Assembly (NCBI GenBank): GCA_050289385.1
Contig: JBNKFQ010000301.1
Location: 1-47,091, forward strand
Direction of reading: 5' to 3'
Source: JBNKFQ01 sp050289385
GTDB taxonomy: Bacteria; Pseudomonadota; Gammaproteobacteria; Pseudomonadales; Porticoccaceae
Length of the DNA stretch: 47,091 nucleotides
Under the pieces are notes generated by a model. The model was not told the DNA's origin. It ran no database searches and saw only the letters and a program-made list of their open reading frames with translations. Of the stretch, positions 34,042 to 43,318 are shown piece after piece; positions within the stretch are counted from its first letter, which is position 1, and each line of letters opens with the position of its first letter. A program made the position numbers and the translations under genes.

Positions 34042-34878
34042 GTGCGTCTCCTGGCAGAATTTATCATGCGTGGGCGCGCGCGGGCCGCTGTTGTTGCGTT
34101 TTTAGGCAACTGGCTGCCATTGGTTAGTCCCGCTGCGGTGGGTTTGGTTGTACTTGGCAGAGGGCCCTGGGAAGGGTTGTTTGTCCTGATGTGGGCAATA
34201 CTGCCGAATCTGTTTGTGGTCGGTAAAATGCCTTTGGCGGGTAACCTGACCATCGCGTCACTGGCTGTTGCCTGGCTTGCGGCGGTTCAGTTGCAGCGCA
34301 CTCGGGCATGGTCCCGAACGCTGCTTCTGATTACGCTGGCAAGCGGTGTCATCGGATTGCTGTTGAACGCCGCCTTTACCGACGGTGAGTTGATCGGGCA
34401 GATGACGGAAACGCTACGGCAAATGACCGGCGAAGAGCCGCCAGAGCTCGGCGTTACGCAACGGGAACTGTTGGCGTTTGTCAGTTTTTTGATGGCGCTT
34501 GCCACCCTGGTGAGTCTAGTGGTGGCACGCTGGTGGCAGGCGATGCTGTATAACCCTGGTGGTTTTCGTGCCGAATTCCATCAGTTGCGGTTTCATATCA
34601 AAGATTCCGCGTTGTTGGTTGGTGCAGTGTTGCTATGCACGGTAATGGGGGGCGAGTATACCGCCTGGATTAACTTGCTGGCGTTGCCGCTGCTGGTTGG
34701 AGGCATTGCCCTTGCGCACTGGCTGGTTGGGCAACGGCGCTGGGGAGTGCAAACACTGGTTGTATTTTACGCCGGGTTGTTTGTGCTGATGCCCCTGTTT
34801 GTGCCGATGCTGGTGGTTATAGGTTTTACCGACAGTATTGTGAATTTGCGCTCGCGCTTGAGCGCTGGCGAAGAATGA
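34042..34878 (+). CDS. Hypothetical membrane protein between rpsR and rplI
   Basis: 278 residues with about eight hydrophobic spans. The GTG start at 34042 gives the N-terminus MRLLAEFIMRGRARAAVVAF, preferred because a membrane protein of this type with a similar start occupies the same place in the rpsR-rplI gap of Pseudomonas-like genomes (from memory). ATG 34066 is an alternative. A polar loop (MTGEEPPELGVTQRELLAF) lies near residue 130. No catalytic motif is visible and the function is unknown; its position in a ribosomal operon suggests constitutive, growth-linked expression. Confidence 0.8.
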   Translation: MRLLAEFIMRGRARAAVVAFLGNWLPLVSPAAVGLVVLGRGPWEGLFVLMWAILPNLFVVGKMPLAGNLTIASLAVAWLAAVQLQRTRAWSRTLLLITLASGVIGLLLNAAFTDGELIGQMTETLRQMTGEEPPELGVTQRELLAFVSFLMALATLVSLVVARWWQAMLYNPGGFRAEFHQLRFHIKDSALLVGAVLLCTVMGGEYTAWINLLALPLLVGGIALAHWLVGQRRWGVQTLVVFYAGLFVLMPLFVPMLVVIGFTDSIVNLRSRLSAGEE

Positions 34879-34942
34879 AGGCCCGATTGCGAAGGCTTGA
34901 TTGGCTACCTGATTGAAAGATTTTTAAACTGAGGACACCGAG

Positions 34943-35392
34943 ATGGAAGTAATTCTGCTGGAAAAAGTTGGCAAGCTCGGCGGCATTGGCGACAAGGTCA
35001 CCGTAAAAGCCGGCTATGGTCGCAACTACCTGATTCCGCGAGGCAAGGCCGCTTTTGCCACTGAAGCCAATATTGCCGAGATGGAAGCGCGTCGTGCAGA
35101 ACTGGAAAAAGCCGCCTCTGAGAAGGTCGCGGAAGCCGAAGCGCGTGCAGCCAAACTGGTTGATGTAGCCATCACTATCGAGGCAAATGCCGGCGAAGAG
35201 GGAAAACTGTTTGGTTCAGTTGGCACCGCAGAGATCGCCGATGCCATCACGGCAGCGAGCACAGAAGTTGCCAAGAGTGAAGTTCGCTTGCCGGAAGGCG
35301 CTATTCGTGAAATTGGCGAATACGATGTTGATATTCAGTTGCACGCTGAAGTCACGCAAACGGTCAAGCTATCGGTGGTTGCGCAGGCGTAA
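34943..35392 (+). CDS. rplI: Ribosomal protein L9
   Basis: 149 residues, the normal length. The N-terminal RNA-binding domain (MEVILLEKVGKLGGIGDKVT, YGRNYLIPRGKAAFAT) joins a long charged connecting helix (residues about 40-75). The C-terminal domain has GKLFGSVGTAEIADAI and VDIQLHAEVTQTVKL. It is the last ribosomal gene of the operon, followed by a palindromic element and a hairpin. Confidence 0.97.
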   Translation: MEVILLEKVGKLGGIGDKVTVKAGYGRNYLIPRGKAAFATEANIAEMEARRAELEKAASEKVAEAEARAAKLVDVAITIEANAGEEGKLFGSVGTAEIADAITAASTEVAKSEVRLPEGAIREIGEYDVDIQLHAEVTQTVKLSVVAQA

Positions 35393-35401
35393 GTAGGGGT
35401 C

Positions 35402-35520
35402 GGGTCGCACGTCGCACGCCGGTTGTCGCACGCCAAAACAATGCTTGTAGTGAACAGTCAGGCCGAGCGAAGCGATGGCACGGGTCGTTAGCGTGCAACG
35501 ACCGATGTGCGACGTGTGAC
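35402..35520. repeat. Heptamer-armed intergenic palindrome E (GTCGCAC type)
   Basis: The left arm (35402-35433) has GTCGCAC units; the right arm (35491-35520) is nearly the reverse complement and ends GTGCGACGTGTGAC. The core GGCCGAGCGAAGCGATGGCACG (first 20 bases from 35461) matches those of copies B, C and D. Arm sequence is almost the same as in copy A, which lacks the core. It starts about 10 bases after the rplI stop. Confidence 0.86.
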
Positions 35521-35563
35521 AAATCACTATTTTCAAACGGTTTATTTACAGGCAGAAATCCGT

Positions 35564-35617
35564 AAGAATACGGCACTGCTCGAAGTCACTCTGATTTCGA
35601 TCAGTGCCGTATTTCTT
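35564..35617 (+). terminator. Hairpin between rplI and dnaB, probable terminator
   Basis: Arms AAGAATACGGCACTG (35564-35578) and CAGTGCCGTATTTCTT (35602-35617) are reverse complements apart from one inserted base, with a 23-base loop. The descending arm ends in a T-rich run. It lies just before the dnaB ribosome site (AGGAGG), so it may attenuate read-through from the ribosomal operon. Confidence 0.6.
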
Positions 35618-35643
35618 TCCGGGGTCAGGAGGCTCCTGGCGAC

Positions 35644-37080
35644 ATGGCCGAAGCTGTTGTGCTGGATGATTATCGTGAGGCGGTCAGCCGTCAGTTACCG
35701 CATTCCATAGAAGCGGAACAGGCGGTGCTGGGCGGCTTGATGATCGCCAATGGCGCGTTTGACAGCGTAGCGGCCATTATCAGCGAAGACGACTTTTACA
35801 GTCGTGATCACCAGCTTATTTTTGCGACATTGCGCAAGCTGTCTGCCGAGGAGCATCCGTTTGACCCGGTAACCCTGTCCGAAGTGCTGGAAAACAACGG
35901 CGAGCTGGCAAACGTTGGCGGTGTCGCCTATTTGTCAGAAATTGCCGCCAATACCCCCAGCTCTGCCAACATCAAGGCCTACGCGCAAATTGTGCTGGAG
36001 CGGTCGATTGTGCGGCAGTTGATCAGCGCGTCCAGCGAGATCGTCAAGCGCGGCTATCAGCCATCCGGTTGGGACAGCAGCAGGTTGTTGGCAGAGGCCG
36101 AAAAAAAACTCAACGATATTATCGAAAACCGCCCCAAAGACGGCGGTTTTAAAGATATTAACGGCTTGCTCAAGGAAGCCGTAGACAAGCTGGATGAGTT
36201 GTTTCGCAGCGAGGGAGACATTACCGGGCTGCACACCGGCTTTCGCGATCTCAACGATATGACATCCGGTTTTCAGAAGTCTGACCTGGTGATTGTTGCC
36301 GGTCGCCCCTCTATGGGCAAAACCACCATAGCCATGAATATGGTTGAGCATGCTGTACTGCACCAGGACCGGCCAGTGCTGGTATTCAGCCTTGAGATGC
36401 CGGCCAGTCAATTGATTATTCGCATGATGTCGTCGGTGGGCCGCATTGACCAAACCCGCATGCGCAACGGCAACCTCACCGAAGATGACTGGCCGCGCCT
36501 GAGCAACGCCGCCCAGCGCCTGAAAGACCGACCACTGTTTATTGACGATACACCCGGTATTACGCCCATTCAGATACGCAACCGTATTCGTGAGCTGGTG
36601 CGCAGTCACCGCGAAAAACTGAGGCAGGAGCAACCGGACCTGTCGTCCGAAGAGCTGGATACTCGCAGTATGCCGGCCCTGATGATGGTGGATTATATCC
36701 AGTTGATGAGCTCCAGCGTGCCTGCAGAAGGGCGCACCCAGGAAATTTCACAGATATCGCGCGAGCTGAAAATGATTGCCCGCGAATTCAATTGCCCGGT
36801 TATCGCCCTGTCGCAGCTCAGTCGTAATGTTGAACAGCGACCCAACAAGCGCCCGGTCAATTCTGACCTGCGTGAATCGGGCGCCATTGAACAAGATGCC
36901 GATATCATTCTGTTTGTCTACCGTGACGAAGTGTACAACGAAGACACACCCGACAAGGGGATTGCCGAGTTACTGATAGGCAAGCAGCGCAACGGGCCGA
37001 TTGGCACAGTGAGGCTGGCGTTTCTTGGCAAATACACGCGTTTTGAAGATTTGGCCAAAGACTATTTTACTGATGATTGA
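35644..37080 (+). CDS. dnaB: Replicative DNA helicase DnaB
   Basis: 478 residues, family-typical. The N-terminal primase-interaction domain (LPHSIEAEQAVLGGLMIAN) and a linker helix precede the RecA-like helicase core. The core has Walker A VAGRPSMGKTT near residue 219, VFSLEMPASQLIIRMMS, Walker B in LMMVDYIQLMSS, and the arginine-finger region SDLRESGAIEQDADIILFVY. The ring hexamer unwinds DNA ahead of the fork. Its position after rplI is conserved. No intein is present. A palindromic repeat starts right after its stop. Confidence 0.97.
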   Translation: MAEAVVLDDYREAVSRQLPHSIEAEQAVLGGLMIANGAFDSVAAIISEDDFYSRDHQLIFATLRKLSAEEHPFDPVTLSEVLENNGELANVGGVAYLSEIAANTPSSANIKAYAQIVLERSIVRQLISASSEIVKRGYQPSGWDSSRLLAEAEKKLNDIIENRPKDGGFKDINGLLKEAVDKLDELFRSEGDITGLHTGFRDLNDMTSGFQKSDLVIVAGRPSMGKTTIAMNMVEHAVLHQDRPVLVFSLEMPASQLIIRMMSSVGRIDQTRMRNGNLTEDDWPRLSNAAQRLKDRPLFIDDTPGITPIQIRNRIRELVRSHREKLRQEQPDLSSEELDTRSMPALMMVDYIQLMSSSVPAEGRTQEISQISRELKMIAREFNCPVIALSQLSRNVEQRPNKRPVNSDLRESGAIEQDADIILFVYRDEVYNEDTPDKGIAELLIGKQRNGPIGTVRLAFLGKYTRFEDLAKDYFTDD

Positions 37081-37190
37081 GTCGGAAGTCGGAAGTGAAA
37101 AACATACAGTCAAAATCAATAGCTTTACGACACCCAGCGAAGCAACGGTGCGAATCCCTGGCTTCCGACTTCCGACCTCTGACTTCCGAC
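37081..37190. repeat. Heptamer-armed intergenic palindrome F (GTCGGAA type)
   Basis: It begins on the base after the dnaB stop. The left arm is two GTCGGAA heptamers (37081-37096). The right arm is four units of CTTCCGA/CCTCTGA type (37162-37190). The centre has a degenerate core, CCCAGCGAAGCAACGGTGCG (37133-37152), matching the CCGAGCGNAGCGATGGTACG pattern at most positions. Arm lengths are unequal. Confidence 0.82.
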
Positions 37191-37209
37191 TAGTTTAAAG
37201 AGATACTCC

Positions 37210-38070
37210 ATGAAAACATTCCACACCGTTGCCGGTATTCGAGAGGCTTTGGCGGCAGATCGGGGGCAGGCAAAGCGTGTCGGCTTTGTGCCCACCATGG
37301 GCAATTTGCACGAGGGGCATCTGCAACTGGTGCGCCTGGCAAAGCAGAATTGCGATGTGGTGGTGGTCAGCATTTTTGTGAATCCCTTGCAATTTGGCCT
37401 TAATGAAGACTGGGAGAAGTATCCCCGCACGATCGAGAGCGACAGTGCCAAGCTGGAAGCTGAAGGCTGCGATTATCTGTTTCATCCCGAAGAAGGGGAA
37501 ATTTATCCCAATGGCATGGCAGATCAGACGCGCGTTGTGGTGCCCACGATGACCGATATCCTTTGTGGCGCCAGCCGCCCCGGGCACTTTGAAGGTGTCA
37601 CCACGGTCGTTTCCAAGTTGCTGCACATTGTGCAACCGGACGAAGCGGTGTTTGGTATCAAGGATTATCAACAGCTTGCCGTCATACGTCGAATGATTGA
37701 AGACCTCTGTATACCGGTTACAATTGTGCCCGCGCCAATTGCGCGTGACAGCGATGGACTTGCCCTGAGTTCTCGCAACAGTTACATCAGCGATGACGAG
37801 CGACCAGTGGCCAACGGTTTGTACCAGGCCCTGAGCTGGGTCAGGGAGCAAATCGCCGGGGGCAGGCGGGACTTTCACACACTCGAAACTGATGCGCGGC
37901 AGCGGATTGAGGCGCTCGGCTTTCGCCCGGATTACGTCAGTATCAGCCACGCCACAACTCTGGAGCCTGCTGCGCATGACGATTGTGAACTGGTTATTCT
38001 GGGCGCGATGTACACAGCCAGGGCGCGCTTGATTGACAACGTATCGATCAATCTGGTGGACAAACAGTGA
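37210..38070 (+). CDS. panC: Pantothenate synthetase
   Basis: 286 residues. It condenses pantoate with beta-alanine using ATP, the last step of vitamin B5 synthesis. The HIGH-type nucleotide motif GFVPTMGNLHEGHLQLV (residues about 25-41) is clear, followed by SIFVNPLQFGLNEDWEKYPR, GASRPGHFEGVTTVVSKLL, QPDEAVFGIKDYQQLAVIRR and DGLALSSRNSYIS (the KMSKS-like loop). panD follows 33 bases later and supplies the beta-alanine. panB is not adjacent. Confidence 0.97.
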   Translation: MKTFHTVAGIREALAADRGQAKRVGFVPTMGNLHEGHLQLVRLAKQNCDVVVVSIFVNPLQFGLNEDWEKYPRTIESDSAKLEAEGCDYLFHPEEGEIYPNGMADQTRVVVPTMTDILCGASRPGHFEGVTTVVSKLLHIVQPDEAVFGIKDYQQLAVIRRMIEDLCIPVTIVPAPIARDSDGLALSSRNSYISDDERPVANGLYQALSWVREQIAGGRRDFHTLETDARQRIEALGFRPDYVSISHATTLEPAAHDDCELVILGAMYTARARLIDNVSINLVDKQ

Positions 38071-38103
38071 TATTCAGGTTTTTACCTGAAAGCGAGAATT
38101 AAT

Positions 38104-38487
38104 ATGCAAACCAAAATGCTCAAATGCAAGCTGCACATGGCGGCAGTGACCCAGGCGGAACTGTGGTATGACGGATCCTGCGCGATTGATCAGGAACTGG
38201 TCGAGCTGGCGGGTTTGCGTGAGTTTGAATACATAGAAATATACAACGTCAGTAATGGCGAACGTTTTGCCACATACGTGATTCTTGCCGAACGGGGGTC
38301 AAAAACCATCTCGCTGAATGGTGCGGCTGCACGCAAGGTGCAGGTGGGTGATCGAATAATTATTGCCGCCTATGGGCACTATGAGGAAGCAGAGCTCAAA
38401 AATTTCAAGCCAGGGCTGATATACCTTGACCAGAATAACGACGTTGAACGTACCGCTAACACCATACCGGTGCAAGTGGCTGGATGA
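38104..38487 (+). CDS. panD: Aspartate 1-decarboxylase proenzyme
   Basis: 127 residues. It makes beta-alanine from L-aspartate using a pyruvoyl group formed by self-cleavage between Gly and Ser in YDGSCAID (Gly24-Ser25). The conserved TYVILAERGSKTISLNGAAA segment and RIIIAAYGHY follow. It is co-oriented with panC and probably in the same operon. A palindromic repeat begins on the base after its stop. Confidence 0.96.
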   Translation: MQTKMLKCKLHMAAVTQAELWYDGSCAIDQELVELAGLREFEYIEIYNVSNGERFATYVILAERGSKTISLNGAAARKVQVGDRIIIAAYGHYEEAELKNFKPGLIYLDQNNDVERTANTIPVQVAG

Positions 38488-38624
38488 GTTGGAAGTTGGA
38501 GGTTAGAAGTTGGAAGTAAAATACTCGCACCTTTGCTTCGCTCGGTGATAAGGTTTTGATACACGTGAGCAATGATGTTGACATTGCTTGAGTGGTGTCG
38601 ACGATTTCTTCCAACTTCCAACTA
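38488..38624. repeat. Heptamer-armed intergenic palindrome G (GTTGGAA type, core reversed)
   Basis: The left arm (38488-38517) has four GTTGGAA-type heptamers, including variants GTTGGAG and GTTAGAA. The right arm (38608-38624) has two and a half complementary units. The core is in the opposite orientation to other copies: CGCACCTTTGCTTCGCTCGG (38526-38545). It starts directly after the panD stop codon. Confidence 0.83.
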
Positions 38625-38696
38625 ACGTCTACCTTTACCCACACAGCGTGCCTGCGTTATCTTTGCACCATCCAAAGCAAAAATCAGGAATTCCCT

Positions 38697-40634
38697 ATGC
38701 ATGAGTATCCAGTTCATCCTGTTCCGGAGGTGTGGCGTCAGAATGCCTGGATAGATGCCAGTACCTATAAACAAATGTACCAGCACTCTATCGAGCAACC
38801 AGACAGCTTCTGGTCGGAGCAAGCCGAGCAGTTTTTGAGCTGGCGGCAACCCTGGAGCGCAGTGCGTGAGTTTGACTTTAACACCGGCCTTGCGCGCTGG
38901 TTTGAAGGTGGCAAACTCAACGTTGCCGAAAACTGTATTGACCGCCACCTTGCCGAGCGCAGCAACCAGACCGCCATCATATGGGAGGGAGACGACCCCG
39001 CTGACAGCAAGCATATAACCTACCTTGAACTGCACCAGCAAGTGTGCCGCCTTGCCAATGTGCTTCGGCAGCGTGGTGTAAACAAGGGTGACAGGGTATG
39101 TATTTATATGCCAATGATCCCCGAAGCGGCTTACGCCATGCTGGCCTGTGCTCGCATCGGTGCAGTGCATTCGGTGGTGTTTGGCGGTTTTTCGCCCGAG
39201 GCCCTCAAGGATCGAATTCTGGATTCCGATTGTCGCGTCGTTATAACTGCGGACGAGGGGGTGCGCGGTGGCAAAAGTGTGCCCCTCAAAACCAATGCAG
39301 ACATTGCCCTGCAGCACTGTCCCGACGTTCATACCTGTCTGGTTGTGCAGCGCACTGGCGGCAGTACCGGCTGGGCAGAAGGTCGAGATATCTGGTATCA
39401 CGAGGCCATTGCCGATGTTGGCAACGAATGCGCCGCTGAAGAAATGGACGCCGAAGACCCGCTTTTTATTCTTTACACGTCTGGCTCAACGGGCAAACCC
39501 AAAGGTGTGTTGCATACCACCGGTGGTTATTTGTTGATGACCGCCATTACTCACAAATACGTATTTGATTACAAGGACGGTGATATTTACTGGTGTACAG
39601 CCGATGTGGGTTGGGTAACTGGCCACAGCTATATTGTGTATGGCCCACTTTGCAACGGCGCCATTACCCTGATGTTTGAAGGTGTACCGACGTATCCGGA
39701 TGCATCGCGCTTCTGGCAGGTGGTAAACAAGCACCAGGTGAATACCTTTTACACTGCACCCACTGCGATACGTGCCTTGATGGGGGCTGGCGATGACTTT
39801 GTCACCCGCATAGATCGCAGTTCCCTTAAATTGCTGGGTACAGTTGGCGAGCCAATCAATCCGGAAGCGTGGGAGTGGTATTACCAGGTAGTGGGAGAGC
39901 GCCGCTGCCCGATAGTCGATACCTGGTGGCAAACCGAAACCGGGGCTCACATGCTGACGCCGCTGCCAGGCGCCACTGCGCTCAAACCGGGTTCCGCCGC
40001 GTTGCCATTTTTTGGTGTAGAGCCTGTGTTACTGAATGAACAGTGTGAGGAGATTGACGGCTCCGGAGAAGGTCTGCTGGCAATCAAGTCTTCATGGCCC
40101 AGCCAGATTCGTACAGTGTACGGTGATCATCAGCGTCTTGTAGATACCTATTTTTCCGCTTGCCCCGGTTACTACTTTACCGGTGACGGCGCACGCCGCG
40201 ACGACGACGGTTACTACTGGATAACCGGCCGAGTAGACGATGTGCTCAATGTTTCCGGTCATCGCCTGGGCACCGCCGAGATCGAAAGTGCGCTGGTATT
40301 GCATCCCAAAGTAGCCGAGGCCGCCGTAGTGGGCTACGAGCACGATATCAAGGGGCAGGGTATTTATGCCTACATTACTCTGGTTGCGGGTCAGGAAGCG
40401 GACGACAACCTTAAACAAGAGCTGGTGCAGCTCTGTGTGGAGGAAATAGGCCCTATTGCAAAGCCGGACCTGATTCAGTGGGCGCCCGGTTTACCCAAAA
40501 CCCGCTCGGGCAAGATAATGCGGCGCATTCTTCGCAAAATCGCCAACAATGATCTGGACAACCTCGGCGACATTTCCACACTTGCTGACCCTGCGGTGGT
40601 TGAACATCTGATTGATAACCGGCTTAATAAATAG
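38697..40634 (+). CDS. acs: Acetyl-CoA synthetase (AMP-forming)
   Basis: 645 residues from the ATG at 38697; the longer frame upstream reads through the repeat and is rejected. It activates acetate to acetyl-CoA through acetyl-AMP. The ANL-family motifs are clear: YTSGSTGKPKGVLHTTGGYL near residue 260, WWQTETGAHMLTPLPGA near 413, and the C-terminal hinge region GRVDDVLNVSGHRLGTAEIE. PKTRSGKIMRRILRK holds the lysine acetylated in regulation of this family. The acyl pocket cannot exclude propionate. A hairpin follows. Confidence 0.94.
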   Translation: MHEYPVHPVPEVWRQNAWIDASTYKQMYQHSIEQPDSFWSEQAEQFLSWRQPWSAVREFDFNTGLARWFEGGKLNVAENCIDRHLAERSNQTAIIWEGDDPADSKHITYLELHQQVCRLANVLRQRGVNKGDRVCIYMPMIPEAAYAMLACARIGAVHSVVFGGFSPEALKDRILDSDCRVVITADEGVRGGKSVPLKTNADIALQHCPDVHTCLVVQRTGGSTGWAEGRDIWYHEAIADVGNECAAEEMDAEDPLFILYTSGSTGKPKGVLHTTGGYLLMTAITHKYVFDYKDGDIYWCTADVGWVTGHSYIVYGPLCNGAITLMFEGVPTYPDASRFWQVVNKHQVNTFYTAPTAIRALMGAGDDFVTRIDRSSLKLLGTVGEPINPEAWEWYYQVVGERRCPIVDTWWQTETGAHMLTPLPGATALKPGSAALPFFGVEPVLLNEQCEEIDGSGEGLLAIKSSWPSQIRTVYGDHQRLVDTYFSACPGYYFTGDGARRDDDGYYWITGRVDDVLNVSGHRLGTAEIESALVLHPKVAEAAVVGYEHDIKGQGIYAYITLVAGQEADDNLKQELVQLCVEEIGPIAKPDLIQWAPGLPKTRSGKIMRRILRKIANNDLDNLGDISTLADPAVVEHLIDNRLNK

Positions 40635-40662
40635 TTTGTAAATAATCATATTTATGTCGAAT

Positions 40663-40690
40663 AGCCCTGTCTGCCCTGGCAGACAGGGCT
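40663..40690. terminator. Hairpin downstream of acs
   Basis: AGCCCTGTCTGCC (40663-40675) and GGCAGACAGGGCT (40678-40690) are exact reverse complements around a minimal loop. There is no T-run, so it is only a possible terminator. It lies 28 bases after the acs stop. A second hairpin-like CCGGGGGTAAATCCCCGG sits at about 40784-40801, before the sigma-factor fragment. Confidence 0.5.
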
Positions 40691-40829
40691 CCCGCCTTCC
40701 CATAGTAAAGCTCACCATAAAACGGTGCCGACACCCGATATCGCTGGATGGCTCACCTATACTTGAAATCGCCAGACATAAACCGGGGGTAAATCCCCGG
40801 CTGAGCCGTGCATACGGTGAGGTGCACCA

Positions 40830-41312
40830 GTGACATCATACAAACACAGCAACGTGGTTGAACTGCGAGGCCAGCCGCGTGAGACCAGAGAACAGGTGCT
40901 TGAGCGGCTGTTTAACGAGCACGAATCCCATTTGCGTGCGTTTTTGAAGGCGCGGATGGGTTCGAGTGATGATCTGGAAGATATCCTGCAGGACGTATTT
41001 ATTCGTGTGGCAAAAATGGAGAATTTGCAGGAGCGGTTGCCCGTATCGGGGGATAGCAATCGTTCTTTCCTGTTTGCTGTGGCCAACAATCTGGTTGTGG
41101 ATATGGAACGCCAGCGACAGGTGCGTCGCAAATACATACAGCAACACAAAGCCCAGGTCGACGAGGATGCCGTGTTGTATGTTGTCAGCAAAAATTTCCC
41201 TGTAACGAAAAGTCTCCTGCCCCTGCCGCTATGGATTAACCATTGGTGGCAGGGGCGGTGTCCGTTCCACGCAAGCCTGCCTGTTATTGATGTTGGCAGT
41301 ACAAACCGCTAA
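40830..41312 (+). pseudogene. Truncated FecI-like ECF sigma factor (region 2 only)
   Basis: 160-codon frame. Residues 20-110 are a clear sigma-70 region 2 of the FecI type: VLERLFNEHESHLRAFLKAR, SSDDLEDILQDVFIRVAKME and FLFAVANNLVVDMERQRQVR. After VDEDAVLY (about residue 118) the sequence loses all resemblance to the family, and no region 4 (promoter -35 binding) follows in any frame up to the next gene. A hairpin (41217-41258, arms CTGCCCCTGCC-type) lies just downstream of the break. It is probably the remnant of a FecI gene cut by an insertion or deletion. An expressed region-2 fragment acting as a modulator is possible but unsupported. Confidence 0.75.
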
Positions 41313-41432
41313 CATAGCCCCCGATCTCTTCCGTTAACAATCAAAACCAACCCCTCCAGCGGCACCCGGAACCCCTGTAGTAATTCCTCTGCAATAGCCG
41401 TCCGCTTGATTTTATCCAGTGAGGTATTCGCT

Positions 41433-43115
41433 TTGAAACGTCTTTGTTTTTGTATTAGCTCGTTATTATTCTCTGCTGCTGCGACAGCAGATGTCGATTT
41501 GGATGTCCTGAACAAAATCCGTGCTGAAGGCTTGCACCGTTCCCAGGTAATGAACACGTTACAGCACTTGACCGACGTGATTGGTCCGCGGCTAACTGCC
41601 TCACCCAATATGCGCGAGGCCAGCAAGTGGACTGTGGCGCAGTTGAAAGAGTGGGGTCTGAAAAATGTCCACCTTGAGGGTTTTGAGTTTGGCCGCGGCT
41701 GGGATTACAGCCAGGCAAGCATACACCTGGTTGCCCCCCGCAAAACGTCATTACATGGTATACCCGTTGCCTGGACTCCCGGGACCAACGGCGCGATAAA
41801 CGCCGATGTTGTCCAAATCGACGCAGTTACCAAAGAAGAACTTCAGCCATACAGCGGCAAACTGAAAGGCAAGATTGTGATGGTCGGGGAAGCAACACCA
41901 ATAAGTGAACCGGAACCAACCATTTTTAATCGCTACAGCGGGGAAGACCTTGCCAAAATCAGCGAATTTGATCTGAATCAAGCCGCCAGTTACGTCGGAA
42001 TCAGTGAAGATCAGCGCGAATTGGCGAAGCAGTCTTACCGTTTCAGGCAGGATCTTGGCGCATTCCTGGCAAAAGAGGGTGCGCGAGCTGTTATTTATCG
42101 CAGCCGATACGACGCCGGGCTGGTGCATGTGTTTGGTCACGATCATCGTGTAGGTAAAAGCTTTCCGTTGCCCTCCATTATTATCGAAGCCGAGCACTAC
42201 AACTTGATGGCGAGATTGATTGAAAAGGGACTGACACCTCGCATTGAGCTGAATATCGGCGCGCAGTTTTACGATAAAGACCACAACGCCTACAACACTA
42301 TCGCCGAAATACCTGGCAAGGGTCGTAATCCCGAGGTGGTCATGGCGGGCGGCCATATCGATTCCTGGCACGCCAGTGGCGGTGCAGTGGATAACGGTGC
42401 CGGTGTTGCCGTGGCCATGGAGGCCATGCGTATTTTGTCGGCGATCGGAATAGAACCCAGACGTACAATCCGTATAGGGTTGTGGTCAGGCGAAGAGCAG
42501 GGTTTGTTTGGCTCCAGGGATTATATAAACAGGCATTTTGTATCGCGGCCAAAGCATACAGATCCGGAGGAACTGGAATTTCCTGACTATTATAGAAAGC
42601 GTTTGTGGCCGCTGAAAAAACTATCGGATTTTGACAAACTTTCGGTGTACTTCAATACGGATAATGGCAGCGGAAGATATCGGGGTATATACACCGAAGG
42701 CAATGTTGCAGTCGAACCGATTTTTAGCCGCTGGTTTGCACCGTTTAGTGATTTAAGTGCCGGCACCATTTCCAATAACCTGACACTTGGCACTGACCAC
42801 GAGGCATTTGACGATGTTGGCATTCCGGGATTCCAGTTTATTCAGGACAAGCTGGATTACATGACTCGTCTGCACCACACCCATATTGATGCTTACGACC
42901 ATGTTCTTGAGAACGATATGAAACAGGCTTCTACGATATTGGCGGCGTTTTTATACAATGCAGCGACGATGAGCGAACGTATGCCGCGGGAACCCATGCC
43001 CGTGGCGCCGACCGCAGCTGAACAGGAACGGGCCAAGCGGGAGGCAGACAACGCCAGACGCAAGCGTGAAAGAGACGCACACAAGAACCTGGACGCGAAG
43101 AAATTCAAAAAATAA
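41433..43115 (+). CDS. Secreted M28-family zinc peptidase
   Basis: 560 residues from the TTG at 41433, chosen because it gives the signal peptide LKRLCFCISSLLFSAAATA (Met first) and follows a GAGG site by 9 bases. An N-terminal region and PA-like insert (about 100-270, KLKGKIVMVGEATP) precede the M28 aminopeptidase/carboxypeptidase domain. Zinc ligands are visible in VMAGGHIDSWHASGGAVDNG (His and Asp), WSGEEQGLFGS (catalytic and binding Glu), VYFNTDNGSG (Asp) and MTRLHHTHIDAYD (His). The C-terminus is a Lys/Arg/Ala-rich tail. It probably trims peptides in the periplasm. Between two FecI-type genes and upstream of a TonB receptor, it may belong to a peptide uptake locus. Confidence 0.88.
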   Translation: MKRLCFCISSLLFSAAATADVDLDVLNKIRAEGLHRSQVMNTLQHLTDVIGPRLTASPNMREASKWTVAQLKEWGLKNVHLEGFEFGRGWDYSQASIHLVAPRKTSLHGIPVAWTPGTNGAINADVVQIDAVTKEELQPYSGKLKGKIVMVGEATPISEPEPTIFNRYSGEDLAKISEFDLNQAASYVGISEDQRELAKQSYRFRQDLGAFLAKEGARAVIYRSRYDAGLVHVFGHDHRVGKSFPLPSIIIEAEHYNLMARLIEKGLTPRIELNIGAQFYDKDHNAYNTIAEIPGKGRNPEVVMAGGHIDSWHASGGAVDNGAGVAVAMEAMRILSAIGIEPRRTIRIGLWSGEEQGLFGSRDYINRHFVSRPKHTDPEELEFPDYYRKRLWPLKKLSDFDKLSVYFNTDNGSGRYRGIYTEGNVAVEPIFSRWFAPFSDLSAGTISNNLTLGTDHEAFDDVGIPGFQFIQDKLDYMTRLHHTHIDAYDHVLENDMKQASTILAAFLYNAATMSERMPREPMPVAPTAAEQERAKREADNARRKRERDAHKNLDAKKFKK

Positions 43116-43138
43116 ATACGGGAAATTGAGAGTTACTG

Positions 43139-43174
43139 AGGCGCCCCGGGTAAAAACCGGAGCGCCTGTTTTAT
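43139..43174 (+). terminator. Terminator after M28 peptidase gene
   Basis: Arms AGGCGCCCCGG (43139-43149) and CCGGAGCGCCT (43157-43167) pair with one mismatch around a 7-base loop, followed by GTTTTAT. It lies 24 bases after the peptidase stop and separates it from the FecI operon. Confidence 0.78.
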
Positions 43175-43318
43175 CTGAACCACATGTCTACAGGGCGAGG
43201 AATCGGCGCATTATCTCGCCGTGCCAGCCCTTCTGATACCTGAGCATTTTCCTGCAGGTAAGGCAAACCCCGTTTCTTTTCGTCTCCCCAGGTGGAATAA
43301 CTCAATTCCGGGGCCTAT

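Noticed and set aside
41309..41626. Minus-strand 105-codon frame upstream of the peptidase
   Set aside because: It overlaps the signal-peptide end of the M28 gene on the other strand and has no family resemblance.
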